Assembly: GCA_002083475.1 (NCBI GenBank) | Contig: LWDI01000019.1 | Location: 1 to 35,301, forward strand | DNA: 35,301 nt | Origin: Proteobacteria bacterium SG_bin5 | GTDB lineage: Bacteria > Pseudomonadota > Alphaproteobacteria > Sphingomonadales > Sphingomonadaceae | Reading direction: 5' to 3' | Part shown: positions 7,320 through 15,982 of the stretch, piece after piece | How positions within the stretch are numbered: the stretch's first letter is position 1 | Layout: each line of letters opens with the position of its first letter | Translations under genes and position numbers: made by a program | Notes under the pieces: model-generated | The model's database searches: none | What the model saw: the letters and a program-made list of their open reading frames with translations, nothing else | What the model was told of the DNA's origin: nothing

Positions 7320-9146
7320 ATGAAAATTCGGGTGAAAGGCCAAATCGGGGCGGCCGTCGTCGTCGGCACGCTCGCGGTGAGCGCGGTCGTGATGTCGCTG
7401 GGTGTCAACAAGATCAGCGTCGGGGGCGAGGTGCAGCAGCGCGGTGAAATGGCGCTGCGGCTGACCAAGGATACGCTGCCCGCGCCGATGCTGATGACCG
7501 ATGCCGCGCTCGAGGCGACTCGCCTTTACTACGAACCCGCCTCGCTCGAGGCCCGGCACGAGCGGCTGAAGGAGCTGCAAAAGGCCTATAACGATCGCCG
7601 CGCTTATTGGGCGGGCCGCGCTTTGCCCGCCAAGATCCGCGAACAGCTCGGCCGCGCCAATGCCGAGAGCGACGCGCTGTTTCAAACGATCGAACAAGGC
7701 CTAGTGCCGGCGATCGCGATCGGCGACAAGACGGCGATCGACACCGCTTATGGCGATTTGCAAGCGCATATCGATCTTCAGGCGGGCGAAGCCGCCAAGC
7801 TGGGCGAACTGCTCGCCGCCGAGCAGCAAGCCGCCGAGGCGACCGCCAAATCCACGCTCCACACCACCTTCGCGCTGATGGGGGCGCTCGCGATACTGAT
7901 GCTCGCGCTGGTGCTCGGCGGGCTCTGGTATCTCCACCGGCTCGCGCTGCGCCCGCTCACCAAGACCGCCGAGGCGATGCAGGCGATGGCCGCAGGCGAT
8001 CTCGACACCCAGCTCGAGGGCGCCGGGCGTCGCGACGAGATCGGCACGATCGTCGATGCGCTCGAAGTGTTCCGCGCCGCCGCCAAGCGCAACGTCGAGG
8101 GCGAGGCCAAGCAGCGCCACGTCGTCGAGGTGATCGCCGCCGGGCTCGACGAACTCGGTCGCGGGAATCTCCACTATTGCATCGATGAGCCGCTGCCGGC
8201 CGAATATGAAGCGCTGCGCCACCGCTTCAACCAAACCGTCGCCGGGCTCGGCGAGACGCTGACCGGGGTCGCGCATTCGGCGCAGAGCGTCCACAATGGC
8301 TCGACCGAAATCCGCGCCGCCTCCGACGATCTGGCGCGCCGCACCGAGCAGCAGGCGGCCTCGCTCGAGGAAACCACCGCCGCGATGAACCAAGTGACGG
8401 CGGGCGTCGGCGAAACCGCGCGGTCGGCGGTCGAGGTCAAGCGCGCGATCGGCGAGACCCACCGCGAGGCGAGCGCGGGCGGCGAAGTCGTCGAGCGCAC
8501 CGTCGCCGCGATGAGCGCGATCGAGAAGAGCTCGCAGCAAATCACCCAGATCATCAACGTGATCGACGGCATCGCTTTCCAGACCAATCTCCTCGCGCTC
8601 AACGCCGGTGTCGAGGCGGCGCGCGCGGGCGACGCGGGGCGCGGCTTCGCGGTGGTCGCAAGCGAGGTGCGCGCGCTTGCCCAGCGCTCGGCCGATGCGG
8701 CCAAGGACATCAAGGCGCTCATCCTCACCTCGGGCGAGCAAGTGTCGGGCGGCGTCGCCTTGGTCGGCGAGACCGGGCAGATGCTCAAGCGCATCGTCGA
8801 GCGCGTCGGCGAGATCAGCACGATGGTGAGCGGCATCGCGCAATCCGCCGAAACCCAGGCGGCCAATCTGCAGCAAGTCAACGCCGCGGTCGCCGATATG
8901 GACAAGATGACCCAGCAGAACGCGGCGATGGTCGAACAATCGACCGCGGCGGCGCGCAGCCTCGCGAGCGAGGCCGACACGCTCACCGGCCTCGTCCAGC
9001 GCTTCGTCGCCGATGCGGCGCCCGCGCCGGTCCACGAAGCGCCGGTCGCGCCGGTGCGTCGCCCAAAACGGGTAGCGCCGCCGGTTCACGGTAACCTCGC
9101 GCTAAAGCCCGCGCCCGTTGATGACGCCGATTGGACCGAGTTCTGA
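7320..9146 (+). CDS. methyl-accepting chemotaxis protein, receptor 2
   Basis: A 608-residue paralogue of receptor 1. TM1 is in the first 30 residues (MKIRVKGQIGAAVVVG...), a helical periplasmic domain follows to about 180, then TM2 'LMGALAILMLALVLGGLWYL', HAMP, 'ASDDLARRTEQQAASLEETTAAM', and the same conserved tip 'INVIDGIAFQTNLLALNAGVEAARAG'. It ends in DWTEF, again a NWETF-like docking pentapeptide. ATG 7320 is chosen because AAAGGGG lies upstream and the N-terminus then matches receptor 1; an upstream in-frame ATG at 7224 would add a Pro/Ala-rich stretch before TM1. The STAS gene begins 27 bp downstream, so receptor 2 probably heads the che operon. The periplasmic sequences of the two receptors differ clearly while the signalling domains are nearly alike, so the signals sensed probably differ. 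Confidence 0.95.
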   Translation: MKIRVKGQIGAAVVVGTLAVSAVVMSLGVNKISVGGEVQQRGEMALRLTKDTLPAPMLMTDAALEATRLYYEPASLEARHERLKELQKAYNDRRAYWAGRALPAKIREQLGRANAESDALFQTIEQGLVPAIAIGDKTAIDTAYGDLQAHIDLQAGEAAKLGELLAAEQQAAEATAKSTLHTTFALMGALAILMLALVLGGLWYLHRLALRPLTKTAEAMQAMAAGDLDTQLEGAGRRDEIGTIVDALEVFRAAAKRNVEGEAKQRHVVEVIAAGLDELGRGNLHYCIDEPLPAEYEALRHRFNQTVAGLGETLTGVAHSAQSVHNGSTEIRAASDDLARRTEQQAASLEETTAAMNQVTAGVGETARSAVEVKRAIGETHREASAGGEVVERTVAAMSAIEKSSQQITQIINVIDGIAFQTNLLALNAGVEAARAGDAGRGFAVVASEVRALAQRSADAAKDIKALILTSGEQVSGGVALVGETGQMLKRIVERVGEISTMVSGIAQSAETQAANLQQVNAAVADMDKMTQQNAAMVEQSTAAARSLASEADTLTGLVQRFVADAAPAPVHEAPVAPVRRPKRVAPPVHGNLALKPAPVDDADWTEF

Positions 9147-9173
9147 CGCCGAACCCGGTTTGGAGGGGATGGG

Positions 9174-9446
9174 ATGACCGAGATCACGCTACCGGCCCGC
9201 TGCGATCGTCAGGCGATCGTCCAGCTCGTCGATCCGCTGGTGCAGGCGTTGGGCATGGGGCCGGTGACGCTCGACGCCAGCCAGGTCGCCAAGCCCGGTC
9301 AAGCGCTGCTCCAGCTGCTGCTGAGCGCGCGCAAGACGGCGCGGGAGATGGGGCAGAGCTGCCGGATCACGCCGTCCGAGGCGCTGCGTGAGATGGCGGC
9401 GATGGTGGGCGCCGAGACGGCCTTGTTCGAGGGAGAGGCGGCATGA
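9174..9446 (+). CDS. STAS-domain protein of the chemotaxis cluster
   Basis: A 90-residue single-domain protein with the STAS outline (anti-sigma antagonist fold): short strands at the start, 'PVTLDASQVAKPGQALLQLLLSARKTAREMG' with the D-x-S motif, then 'CRITPSEALREMAAMVG'. S44 in 'LDASQV' occupies the place of the usual phosphorylated Ser. A GGAGGGGATGGG ribosome-binding site precedes ATG 9174, and the stop overlaps the cheA start (ATGA). STAS proteins of this type are common directly upstream of cheA in alphaproteobacteria. Whether it is phosphorylated or acts in signalling is not known to me. Confidence 0.82.
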   Translation: MTEITLPARCDRQAIVQLVDPLVQALGMGPVTLDASQVAKPGQALLQLLLSARKTAREMGQSCRITPSEALREMAAMVGAETALFEGEAA

Positions 9447-11635
9447 CCGCGGATGAAATCCAGGCGATCTTCTTCGTCGAATGCGAAGAAGCGCTCGCCG
9501 CCGCCGAGGCCGGCCTCTCGGCCTGCCAGGCGGGCACGGCCGACGCCGAGACGATCAACGCGGTGTTCCGCGCGGTGCATTCGATCAAGGGCGGCGCGGG
9601 GGCGTTCGGCTTCGAGGCGCTCCAGGCCTTCACCCATGGTTTCGAGACCTTGCTCTCGGACGTGCGCGACGGGCTGCTGCCGCTTTCCGATCCGCTCAAC
9701 GCGCTGATGCTGCGCGCGCTCGACGTGCTGGCCGACCATGTCAACGTCTGTCGCGGCGAGGGCGAGGCGCCCCATGACGCCGCGATCCTGGCCGAGCTCG
9801 ACGCCGCGCGCGGCGGCGATTTCACCGCCGCCGCCGCCCCCGCCGAAGACGCGCCGACGCCGACCAGCGCGGCGACCGACGATGGCCTCGATTTCGATCT
9901 CGACGCGCTGATGGCGGACATCGCGCCGGCGGGCACTGAAAGCGTGGCCGAAGCGGCGCCCGGCTGGCGCGTCGCGATCCGCCCCAAGGCGGGCGCGCTC
10001 GCCAATGGCGGCGAGCCCTTGTTCCTGATCCGCGAACTGGTCGGGCTCGGCGCGGTGTGCACCGCGATCGACACGAGCGACGTGCCGCTGCTCGACCAGT
10101 TCGACGCGGGCGCGGCCTATCTCGGCTGGCAGTATCACGTGCCCGCGAGCGTCGACCGTGGCGCGATCGAGGAGATTTTCGATTTCGTTGGCGACGATGT
10201 CGAGCTGACGATCAGCGAAGCCGCGCCCGCGCCGGCGGCGGTGGCGGCGGTCGAGCCCGAACCCGAGCCCGAACCCGCGCCCGCGCCGGTCGCCCAAGCC
10301 CCCGAGCCGGTCGCGCCCGCGCCCGAACCCGCCGCCCCCGTCTCGGTGGCCGAGGCGCCCGCGCCCAAGCAAGTCGATACGAAGCCGGTCGAGCTCAAGC
10401 CGGTCGAGGCCAAGCTCGGCGGCTCGGACGAACCGCCGATCGCCGCCGGCCCCGCCGCGCAATCGATCCGCATCGATTTGACCAAGCTCGATCGGCTGAT
10501 CGACTCGGTGGGCGAGCTGGTGATCGCGCAGGCGATGCTCGCCCAGCGGCTGTCGGCGCAAGGGCTCGCCGCGGTCGAGGAACTCGCGGTGCTCGAGGGG
10601 CTGACGCGCGACATTCAGGAAAGCGCGATGAGCATTCGCGCCCAGCCGATCGGTTCGGTGTTCAGCCGCGTGCCGCGCATCCTGCGCGAGCTCGAGGCGC
10701 AGACCGGCAAGCGGGTCCGCCTGGAAATGGCGGGCGAGGCGACCGAGCTCGACAAGACCGTGCTCGAACGCCTGGGCGAGCCGCTCACCCATCTCATCCG
10801 CAACGCGGTCGATCACGGGATCGAGCCGACCGCCGATCGCCTCGCCGCCGGCAAGCCCGCCGAGGGCCTGCTGCACCTCTCCGCCGAGCAGCGCTCGGGC
10901 CGCATCCTCATCCACATCAAGAACGATGGGCGCGGCATCAATCGCGAACGCGTGCTCGCCAAGGCCAAGGAGCGCGGCCTGGTGGCGCCCGACGCGCAAT
11001 TGTCCGACGAGGAGATCGACAACCTCATCTTCGCGCCCGGCTTTTCGACCGCGCAGCAAGTGTCGAACATTTCGGGGCGCGGCGTCGGCATGGACGTGGT
11101 GCGCCAAAACGTGAAGAATCTGGGCGGGCGGATCACCATCGATTCGCGCCCCGGCAAGGGCTGCACCTTCACCCTCGCGCTGCCGCTGACGCTCGCGATT
11201 TCGGACGGGATGATCGTGACCGTGGGCGACCAGACCTTGGTCGTGCCGCTCGCCCATGTCGTCGAGAGCTTGCGCCCGACCCCGGCCGAGATCGCGCCGA
11301 TGGGGGTGGGGCGGCGGATGCTCAACGTGCGCGGGCGCTTCATTCCGGTGCTGCCGCTCGACCGCGCGCTGGGCGCCGAGGGCGCGGTCGAGGATCCGTG
11401 CCAGGCGGTGCTCATCATCGTCGATACCGAGGCGGCGGGCCAGGCCGCGCTCCAGGTCGATATGATCGCCGATCAGCGCCAGTTCGTCATCAAGAGCTTG
11501 GCGACGCATTACCGCTCGGTCGATGGCGTCGCCGGCGCGACGATCCTCGGCAACGGCGACGTCGCGCTGATCGTCGATGTCGACGCGGTGGTCGCGCGCG
11601 CGGTCAATGCCGCCGAACCGGTGGCGGTCGCATGA
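9443..11635 (+). CDS. cheA: chemotaxis histidine kinase CheA
   Basis: A 730-residue kinase that phosphorylates CheY and CheB in the receptor array. Domains: an HPt P1 at 1-105 with the phospho-His H46 in 'FRAVHSIKGGAGAFGF'; an unusual region at about 170-257 (GWRVAIRPKAGALANGG... HVPASVDRGAIEEIFDFV) in the place of P2; a Pro/Ala/Glu-rich linker at 260-325; the dimerisation helices 'IRIDLTKLDRLIDSVGELVIAQAML'; an ATP-binding domain with the N box 'LIRNAVDHGIE', G1 'IKNDGRGI' and G2 'SGRGVGMDVV'; and a CheW-like P5 at about 585-715. All catalytic boxes look intact. It overlaps STAS upstream and cheR downstream by ATGA, so translation is coupled. Confidence 0.97.
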   Translation: MTADEIQAIFFVECEEALAAAEAGLSACQAGTADAETINAVFRAVHSIKGGAGAFGFEALQAFTHGFETLLSDVRDGLLPLSDPLNALMLRALDVLADHVNVCRGEGEAPHDAAILAELDAARGGDFTAAAAPAEDAPTPTSAATDDGLDFDLDALMADIAPAGTESVAEAAPGWRVAIRPKAGALANGGEPLFLIRELVGLGAVCTAIDTSDVPLLDQFDAGAAYLGWQYHVPASVDRGAIEEIFDFVGDDVELTISEAAPAPAAVAAVEPEPEPEPAPAPVAQAPEPVAPAPEPAAPVSVAEAPAPKQVDTKPVELKPVEAKLGGSDEPPIAAGPAAQSIRIDLTKLDRLIDSVGELVIAQAMLAQRLSAQGLAAVEELAVLEGLTRDIQESAMSIRAQPIGSVFSRVPRILRELEAQTGKRVRLEMAGEATELDKTVLERLGEPLTHLIRNAVDHGIEPTADRLAAGKPAEGLLHLSAEQRSGRILIHIKNDGRGINRERVLAKAKERGLVAPDAQLSDEEIDNLIFAPGFSTAQQVSNISGRGVGMDVVRQNVKNLGGRITIDSRPGKGCTFTLALPLTLAISDGMIVTVGDQTLVVPLAHVVESLRPTPAEIAPMGVGRRMLNVRGRFIPVLPLDRALGAEGAVEDPCQAVLIIVDTEAAGQAALQVDMIADQRQFVIKSLATHYRSVDGVAGATILGNGDVALIVDVDAVVARAVNAAEPVAVA

Positions 11636-12498
11636 GCGAGGCGCTCGCCTTCGAACGCATGCCCGGGGTCAGCGCCGGCGTCTATGACGCGGCCGATTTC
11701 GCGGCGGTGCGCGATCTCATCTATCGCGAGGCGGGGATCGTGCTGCCCCAGGGCAAGGCGATGCTCGTCTATTCGCGGCTCGCCCCGCACGTGCGCCGGC
11801 GCAATTGCGGTACCTTCGCCAATTACGTCAAGCTGCTCGACGACGATCGCGAGGAACGGCGCAAGGCGGTCTGCGCGCTCACCACCAACCACACTTTCTT
11901 CTTCCGCGAGGACCATCATTTCGAGCATTTCGGCGGCCAGGCGCGCGCGCGGCTGATCGAGCGCGCCGAGGCCGGGCAGCCGGTGCGCATCTGGTCGGCG
12001 GGCTGTTCGAGCGGCGAGGAAACCTGGTCGATCGTGCTCACCCTGCTCGGCGCCGATCGCGCGGCGGCGCGTCGGCTCGCGACGCGCGACCTGGTGGTGC
12101 TGGCGAGCGACCTCGCCGATCACGCGCTCGCCACCGCGCGCGAGGGGGCCTATCCCGCCGCCGCCGTGGAGGCGGTGCCCGAGGCGCTGCGCCGCGCCTG
12201 GATCAGCGAGCGCGACGGCCAGGCGCGGATCGACCCCGAGGCGATGCGGCTGGTGCGCTTCCGAATGCTCAATCTGCTCGGCCCCTGGCCGATGCAGCGG
12301 CCGTTCGACGTGATTTTCTGCCGCAACGTGATGATCTATTTCGATCAGCCGACCAAGGAAAAGCTGGTCGCGCGCTTCGCGGAGCAGCTGCGCCCCGGCG
12401 GGCTGCTCTACATCGGCCATAGCGAGCGCGTGACGGGGCCGGCGAGCCGCGTGCTGCGCCCGATCGGCAACACCATTTACCGGAAGGAGGCGGCATGA
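11632..12498 (+). CDS. cheR: chemotaxis receptor methyltransferase CheR
   Basis: A 288-residue S-adenosylmethionine-dependent methyltransferase that methylates receptor glutamates. The N-terminal helical domain (DFAAVRDLIYREAGIVLPQGK) is followed by the catalytic domain with the CheR signature 'TTNHTFFFREDHHFEHF', the SAM-binding 'RIWSAGCSSGEETWSI', and 'FDVIFCRNVMIYFDQPTKEKLVARFAEQLRPGGLLYIGHSE'. ATG 11632 overlaps the cheA stop. The reading frame is open far upstream within cheA, but that extension is a shadow. Docking to the DWTAF and DWTEF tails of the two receptors in this cluster is plausible. Confidence 0.97.
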   Translation: MSEALAFERMPGVSAGVYDAADFAAVRDLIYREAGIVLPQGKAMLVYSRLAPHVRRRNCGTFANYVKLLDDDREERRKAVCALTTNHTFFFREDHHFEHFGGQARARLIERAEAGQPVRIWSAGCSSGEETWSIVLTLLGADRAAARRLATRDLVVLASDLADHALATAREGAYPAAAVEAVPEALRRAWISERDGQARIDPEAMRLVRFRMLNLLGPWPMQRPFDVIFCRNVMIYFDQPTKEKLVARFAEQLRPGGLLYIGHSERVTGPASRVLRPIGNTIYRKEAA

Positions 12499-13511
12499 TC
12501 CGCGTTCTGATCGTCGACGATTCGCCGACGATGCGCGCGCTGCTGAGCGCGTTGCTGCGCGACGAGCCCGACATCCAGGTGATCGACACCGCCGTCGACG
12601 CCAATGACGCGCGCGCGAAAATCCGCCAGCTCGACCCCGATGTGGTGACGCTCGACATCGAAATGCCGGGCATGAGCGGCATCGATTTTCTCGAAAAGCT
12701 GATGCGGCTGCGGCCGACGCCGGTGGTGATCGTCTCGGGGTTGACCCAGCAGGGTGCCGAGATCACCGCGCGCGCGCTCGCGATGGGGGCGGTCGATTGC
12801 TATGCCAAGCCGCGCGGGCGCCCGGGCGAATTGCTGTCGAGCGACGGCGGGCGGCTCGCGCATTCGATTCGCGCGGCCGCCGCCACGCGCGGCCGGCAGA
12901 TCGACGTGCGCCCGGTGCGCGCGGCGATCACCGAGCGGCGCGGCGACATCGCGCTGATCGCGATCGGCTCGTCGACCGGCGGCGTGGAGGCGCTCCACGT
13001 GCTGCTCGGCAGCTTTCCCGCCGATTGCCCGCCGACCCTGGTCGTGCAGCATATCAACGGCCATTTCGCCGGCGCGGTCGCGCGCCGGCTCGACGAGAGC
13101 TGCGCGCCCAAGGTCGCGCTCGCCGAAACCGATGTGAAGCTGCTGCCGGGGCACGTTTATCTTGCCCCAGGCAACGACCGGCACTTGGCGGTGCGCGCGG
13201 GCAGCGGGCTCTATGCCAAGCTGCGCGCGAGCGATCCGGTCTCGGGGCATCGCCCGAGCGTCGACGTGCTCTTTCATTCGGTCGCCGAAGCCGTGGGGCC
13301 GGCGGCGGTCGGCGTGCTCCTGACCGGCATGGGGGCGGACGGGGCGCACGGCCTGCTCGCGATGAAGCGCGCGGGCGCGACCACCATCGCGCAGGACGAG
13401 GCGACCTCGACCGTGTTCGGCATGCCGCGCGCCGCGATCCAATTGGGCGCGGCGGGGCATGTCGCGGGGCTCGGCGAGATCGCGGGCTATGCGCTGGGGG
13501 CGCGCGGCTGA
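12495..13511 (+). CDS. cheB: chemotaxis methylesterase/glutamine deamidase CheB, catalytically intact
   Basis: A 338-residue response regulator with an N-terminal receiver and a C-terminal esterase that demethylates receptors when phosphorylated. Receiver: D8, D9, phospho-acceptor D54 (TLDIEMPGMSG), K105. The esterase has the full catalytic triad: S160 in 'IGSSTGGVEAL', H186 in 'VVQHINGHF', and D282 in 'LTGMGADGAHGL', each offset by the same four residues from the Salmonella S164/H190/D286. This is the active copy; the second cheB-like gene at 14939 lacks two of the three. ATG 12495 overlaps the cheR stop. Confidence 0.97.
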   Translation: MIRVLIVDDSPTMRALLSALLRDEPDIQVIDTAVDANDARAKIRQLDPDVVTLDIEMPGMSGIDFLEKLMRLRPTPVVIVSGLTQQGAEITARALAMGAVDCYAKPRGRPGELLSSDGGRLAHSIRAAAATRGRQIDVRPVRAAITERRGDIALIAIGSSTGGVEALHVLLGSFPADCPPTLVVQHINGHFAGAVARRLDESCAPKVALAETDVKLLPGHVYLAPGNDRHLAVRAGSGLYAKLRASDPVSGHRPSVDVLFHSVAEAVGPAAVGVLLTGMGADGAHGLLAMKRAGATTIAQDEATSTVFGMPRAAIQLGAAGHVAGLGEIAGYALGARG

Positions 13512-14056
13512 TGTTCCACCAACCCATTCTGAAAAGCGACGCGCGCCGCATCACCGTGATGCAGGGCCAGGCGCGGGTTTCGAACGAAGCCGGCCTCACG
13601 CTGACCACGGTGCTCGGCAGCTGCATCGCCTGCTGCCTGTTCGACCCGCTGGTGGGGGTGGGTGGCATGAACCATTTCCTGCTCGCCGAACCGCCGCAAA
13701 GCCGCGGCGCGGGCGAGCTCGACGAGAATTACGGCGCCTATCTGATGGAGGTGCTGATCAACCAGATGCTCGGATTGGGCGCGCTCAAGGGGCGAATGAA
13801 AGCTCATCTTTACGGTGGCGCCAATATGCACCGGGCGATGCTGAAGATCGGCACGATCAACGGCCGTTTCGCGCAGAGTTTCCTCGAGCGCGAGCGGATC
13901 CCGGTGGTGCATGCGGACCTGGGCGGCACGGCGGCGCGGCGGGTGGAATTCCTGCCCGCGCTCGGCAAGGCGCGGTGCCGCTCGGTCGCGACCGAAATCG
14001 CGCAGGAACCCTTGCAGCGCGCGCCGCGCGCCGCGGGCGACGTGGAATTGTTTTGA
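13511..14056 (+). CDS. cheD: chemoreceptor glutamine deamidase CheD
   Basis: A 181-residue protein that deamidates receptor glutamines. The catalytic Cys lies in 'TTVLGSCIACCLFDP' and the catalytic His in 'GGMNHFLLAE', the known CheD Cys/His arrangement; 'KAHLYGGANMHRAMLKIGTINGRFAQSFLERERI' is the other conserved segment. The start ATG 13511 shares its A with the cheB stop (TGATG). CheD often works together with CheB; its presence next to an active CheB fits alphaproteobacterial systems. The C-terminal tail after about residue 160 is poorly conserved. Confidence 0.95.
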   Translation: MFHQPILKSDARRITVMQGQARVSNEAGLTLTTVLGSCIACCLFDPLVGVGGMNHFLLAEPPQSRGAGELDENYGAYLMEVLINQMLGLGALKGRMKAHLYGGANMHRAMLKIGTINGRFAQSFLERERIPVVHADLGGTAARRVEFLPALGKARCRSVATEIAQEPLQRAPRAAGDVELF

Positions 14057-14084
14057 GCTTGGGCAAAAAGGCGGGGAATTGGTG

Positions 14085-14450
14085 ATGCAGACCAAGGTTT
14101 TGACGGTAGACGACAGCAATGTGATGCGCGCGCTGCTGCGCGCGGCGCTGACCGAGAAGGGCTTCGAGGTCGCGCAGGCGATCGACGGGGTCGATGCGCT
14201 CGAATGGCTCGAGGCGAACGATGTCGATGTGGTGATCACCGACATCAACATGCCGCGCATGGACGGCTTCGGGCTGATCGAAAAGCTGCGCGCGCATGAT
14301 CGCCACCGCGATCGTCCGATCCTGGTGCTCTCGACCGAAAGTTCGGACGAGAAAAAGGCGCGCGCGCGCGCGGCGGGCGCGACCGGGTGGATCGTGAAGC
14401 CGTTCGACGCGGACAAGCTGGCGACGGCCGTGCGCCGCGTCAGCCACTAA
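14085..14450 (+). CDS. cheY: single-domain response regulator CheY
   Basis: A 121-residue receiver. Acidic pair D9/D10 ('LTVDDSNVMRALL'), phospho-acceptor D53 in 'VVITDINMPRMDG', the switch Thr/Ser in 'LVLSTESSDEKK', and the Lys in 'GWIVKPFDADKL' are all present, and there is no output domain. CheA would phosphorylate it; CheY-P then acts on the flagellar motor or serves as a phosphate sink. The start ATG 14085 is 28 bp after the cheD stop. Flagellar genes are not in the window, so motor output cannot be tied to it directly. Confidence 0.95.
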   Translation: MQTKVLTVDDSNVMRALLRAALTEKGFEVAQAIDGVDALEWLEANDVDVVITDINMPRMDGFGLIEKLRAHDRHRDRPILVLSTESSDEKKARARAAGATGWIVKPFDADKLATAVRRVSH

Positions 14451-14464
14451 GGGGAGTGGGGAAA

Positions 14465-14905
14465 ATGGCTCGTCAAATCATCACCTTCCAAGTCGAAAAC
14501 CAGGTGTTCGGGGTCGACATCATGGCGATCCGCGAAATCCGCGCCTGGACGCCGACCACGCGGCTGCCGCACGTGCCGAGCTATGTCGCGGGCGTGGTCA
14601 ATCTGCGCGGCACGGTGCTGCCGGTGATCGATCTCGCCGCGCGGCTGGGCTGGAGCGCGACCGATCCGACCGCGCGCCACGTGATCATCGTTACGCGCGT
14701 GAAGGAGCAGTTTCGCGGTTTGATCGTTGATTCGGTCAGCGACATCGTTACGTTCGAGGAAGGACAGCTCCAGCCGCCCCCGGCGACCGAAGCCGATAGC
14801 GTGGTGCCCTTTCTGGAAGGGCTGGTGGCGATCGACGAGCGGATGGTGATGGTGCTCGATCTGCCGACGCTGACGGGTGAAGTCGAACTGCGCGACGCGG
14901 CGTGA
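14465..14905 (+). CDS. cheW: chemotaxis coupling protein CheW
   Basis: A 146-residue SH3-like adaptor that links the receptors to CheA. It shows 'ITFQVENQVFGVDIMAIREIRAW', the receptor-binding 'YVAGVVNLRGTVLPVIDLAARLG' (the conserved NLRG turn), and 'VVPFLEGLVAIDERMVMVLDLPTL'. The ATG 14465 start has GGGGAGTGGGG upstream. It lies 14 bp after cheY and 33 bp before the second cheB-like gene, so it belongs to the same operon. Confidence 0.95.
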   Translation: MARQIITFQVENQVFGVDIMAIREIRAWTPTTRLPHVPSYVAGVVNLRGTVLPVIDLAARLGWSATDPTARHVIIVTRVKEQFRGLIVDSVSDIVTFEEGQLQPPPATEADSVVPFLEGLVAIDERMVMVLDLPTLTGEVELRDAA

Positions 14906-14938
14906 AACGAATAGAAAAGCTTATCTAAGGACGGGGTG

Positions 14939-15982
14939 ATGGCCGCAATCAAAGTGCTGGTGGTCGACGATTCGCTCACCATGCGCGCGCTTTTTTCCAG
15001 CGCGCTCGAACGAAGTAAGGATATCGTCGTCGTCGGCGCGGCGGGGGACGCGGCCGAAGCGCGTCAGATGATCGAACAATTGCGGCCAAACGTGCTGACG
15101 CTCGACGTCGAAATGCCCGGCATGAACGGTCTCGATTTCCTCGCCGAGATCATGGACAAGAAGCCGATGCCGGTGATCATGCTGTCGACGCTGACGCACA
15201 AGGGCGGCGACGTGTCCCTGCGCGCGCTGGAGATCGGCGCGGTCGATTGTTTTCCCAAGCCCGCGCGCGCGACGCCCGATGAATTCGAAAAGATTTCGGG
15301 CAAATTGTGCAAGCTGGTCGTCGCCGCGTCCAAGACCAACGTCCACGCCAAGAAGGGCGAGGCGAAGGAAGCCAAGGGCGTGGTGCGCGATTATCGCTAT
15401 GACGGCGCGGTGATCGGCATCGCCGGCGGCATGGGCGGCCCCGATGCCGCGGTCGAGCTGCTGTCGCGCTTCCCCGCCAATTGCCCGCCGACGATCCTGG
15501 TGCAGCCGATGGACGAAGGGCTGCTCGTGCCGTTCGGCGCCAAGCTCGCGCGCGCGGTCGCGCCGCAGGTGAAAATGGCCGCCGACGGGATGCCGCTGCA
15601 GGAGGGGCATCTCTATGTCGCCGGCGTCGCGACGCATCACGTCGTGGTCGATCGCTGGCCGGGCGGAGTGCTGCGGCTGGTCGATCGCGATCCGGTGAAC
15701 GGCGCGCGGCCCTCCGCCGACATGCTCTTCGCGACGCTCGCCAAGGCGGCCGGCAGGCGCGCGGGCGGCGTGATCCTCTCGGGCGCGGGGAGCGACGGCG
15801 CCGCCGGGCTCGCCGCGATCGCGGCGGCGGGCGGGCGCGCGCTGGGGCAGGACCCCGCGACCGCGCTGATCGCCGAGGCGATCACCGCCGCCAAGGCGCG
15901 TGTGCCCGATCTCAAATTGCTCGCGCCCGGCGACATCGCCGAGGTGATGCTCGAGCGCGTCAGCCTGAGTGCCGCGGCATGA
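14939..15982 (+). CDS. CheB paralogue with a degenerate esterase active site (pseudo-CheB)
   Basis: A 347-residue CheB-like protein. The receiver looks functional: D10/D11, D56 in 'LTLDVEMPGMNG', the switch 'LSTLTH', K107 in 'CFPKPAR'. The linker at about 130-155 is Lys/Glu-rich. In the esterase domain two of three catalytic residues are gone. The 'SSTGG' Ser region reads 'AGGMGG', so the Ser is G164, and 'VVQH' reads 'LVQP', so the His is P190. D286 remains in 'SGAGSDGAAG'. The rest of the domain aligns well with the intact CheB 1.4 kb upstream (e.g. FPANCPPTILVQ against FPADCPPTLVVQ), so this is a folded, probably inactive paralogue rather than a broken gene. ATG 14939 follows AAGGA; the adjacent GTG 14936 is possible. 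It may act as a regulated binding protein or phosphate sink (inference). Confidence 0.9.
   Translation: MAAIKVLVVDDSLTMRALFSSALERSKDIVVVGAAGDAAEARQMIEQLRPNVLTLDVEMPGMNGLDFLAEIMDKKPMPVIMLSTLTHKGGDVSLRALEIGAVDCFPKPARATPDEFEKISGKLCKLVVAASKTNVHAKKGEAKEAKGVVRDYRYDGAVIGIAGGMGGPDAAVELLSRFPANCPPTILVQPMDEGLLVPFGAKLARAVAPQVKMAADGMPLQEGHLYVAGVATHHVVVDRWPGGVLRLVDRDPVNGARPSADMLFATLAKAAGRRAGGVILSGAGSDGAAGLAAIAAAGGRALGQDPATALIAEAITAAKARVPDLKLLAPGDIAEVMLERVSLSAAA

Noticed and set aside
9299..11509. 736-codon leftward frame opposite cheA
   Set aside because: Antisense shadow; no motifs, and it covers the complete cheA catalytic core.
10057..12498. 813-codon frame spanning the end of cheA and all of cheR
   Set aside because: Upstream part is out of frame with cheA and low complexity; cheR starts at 11632 with an ATGA overlap.
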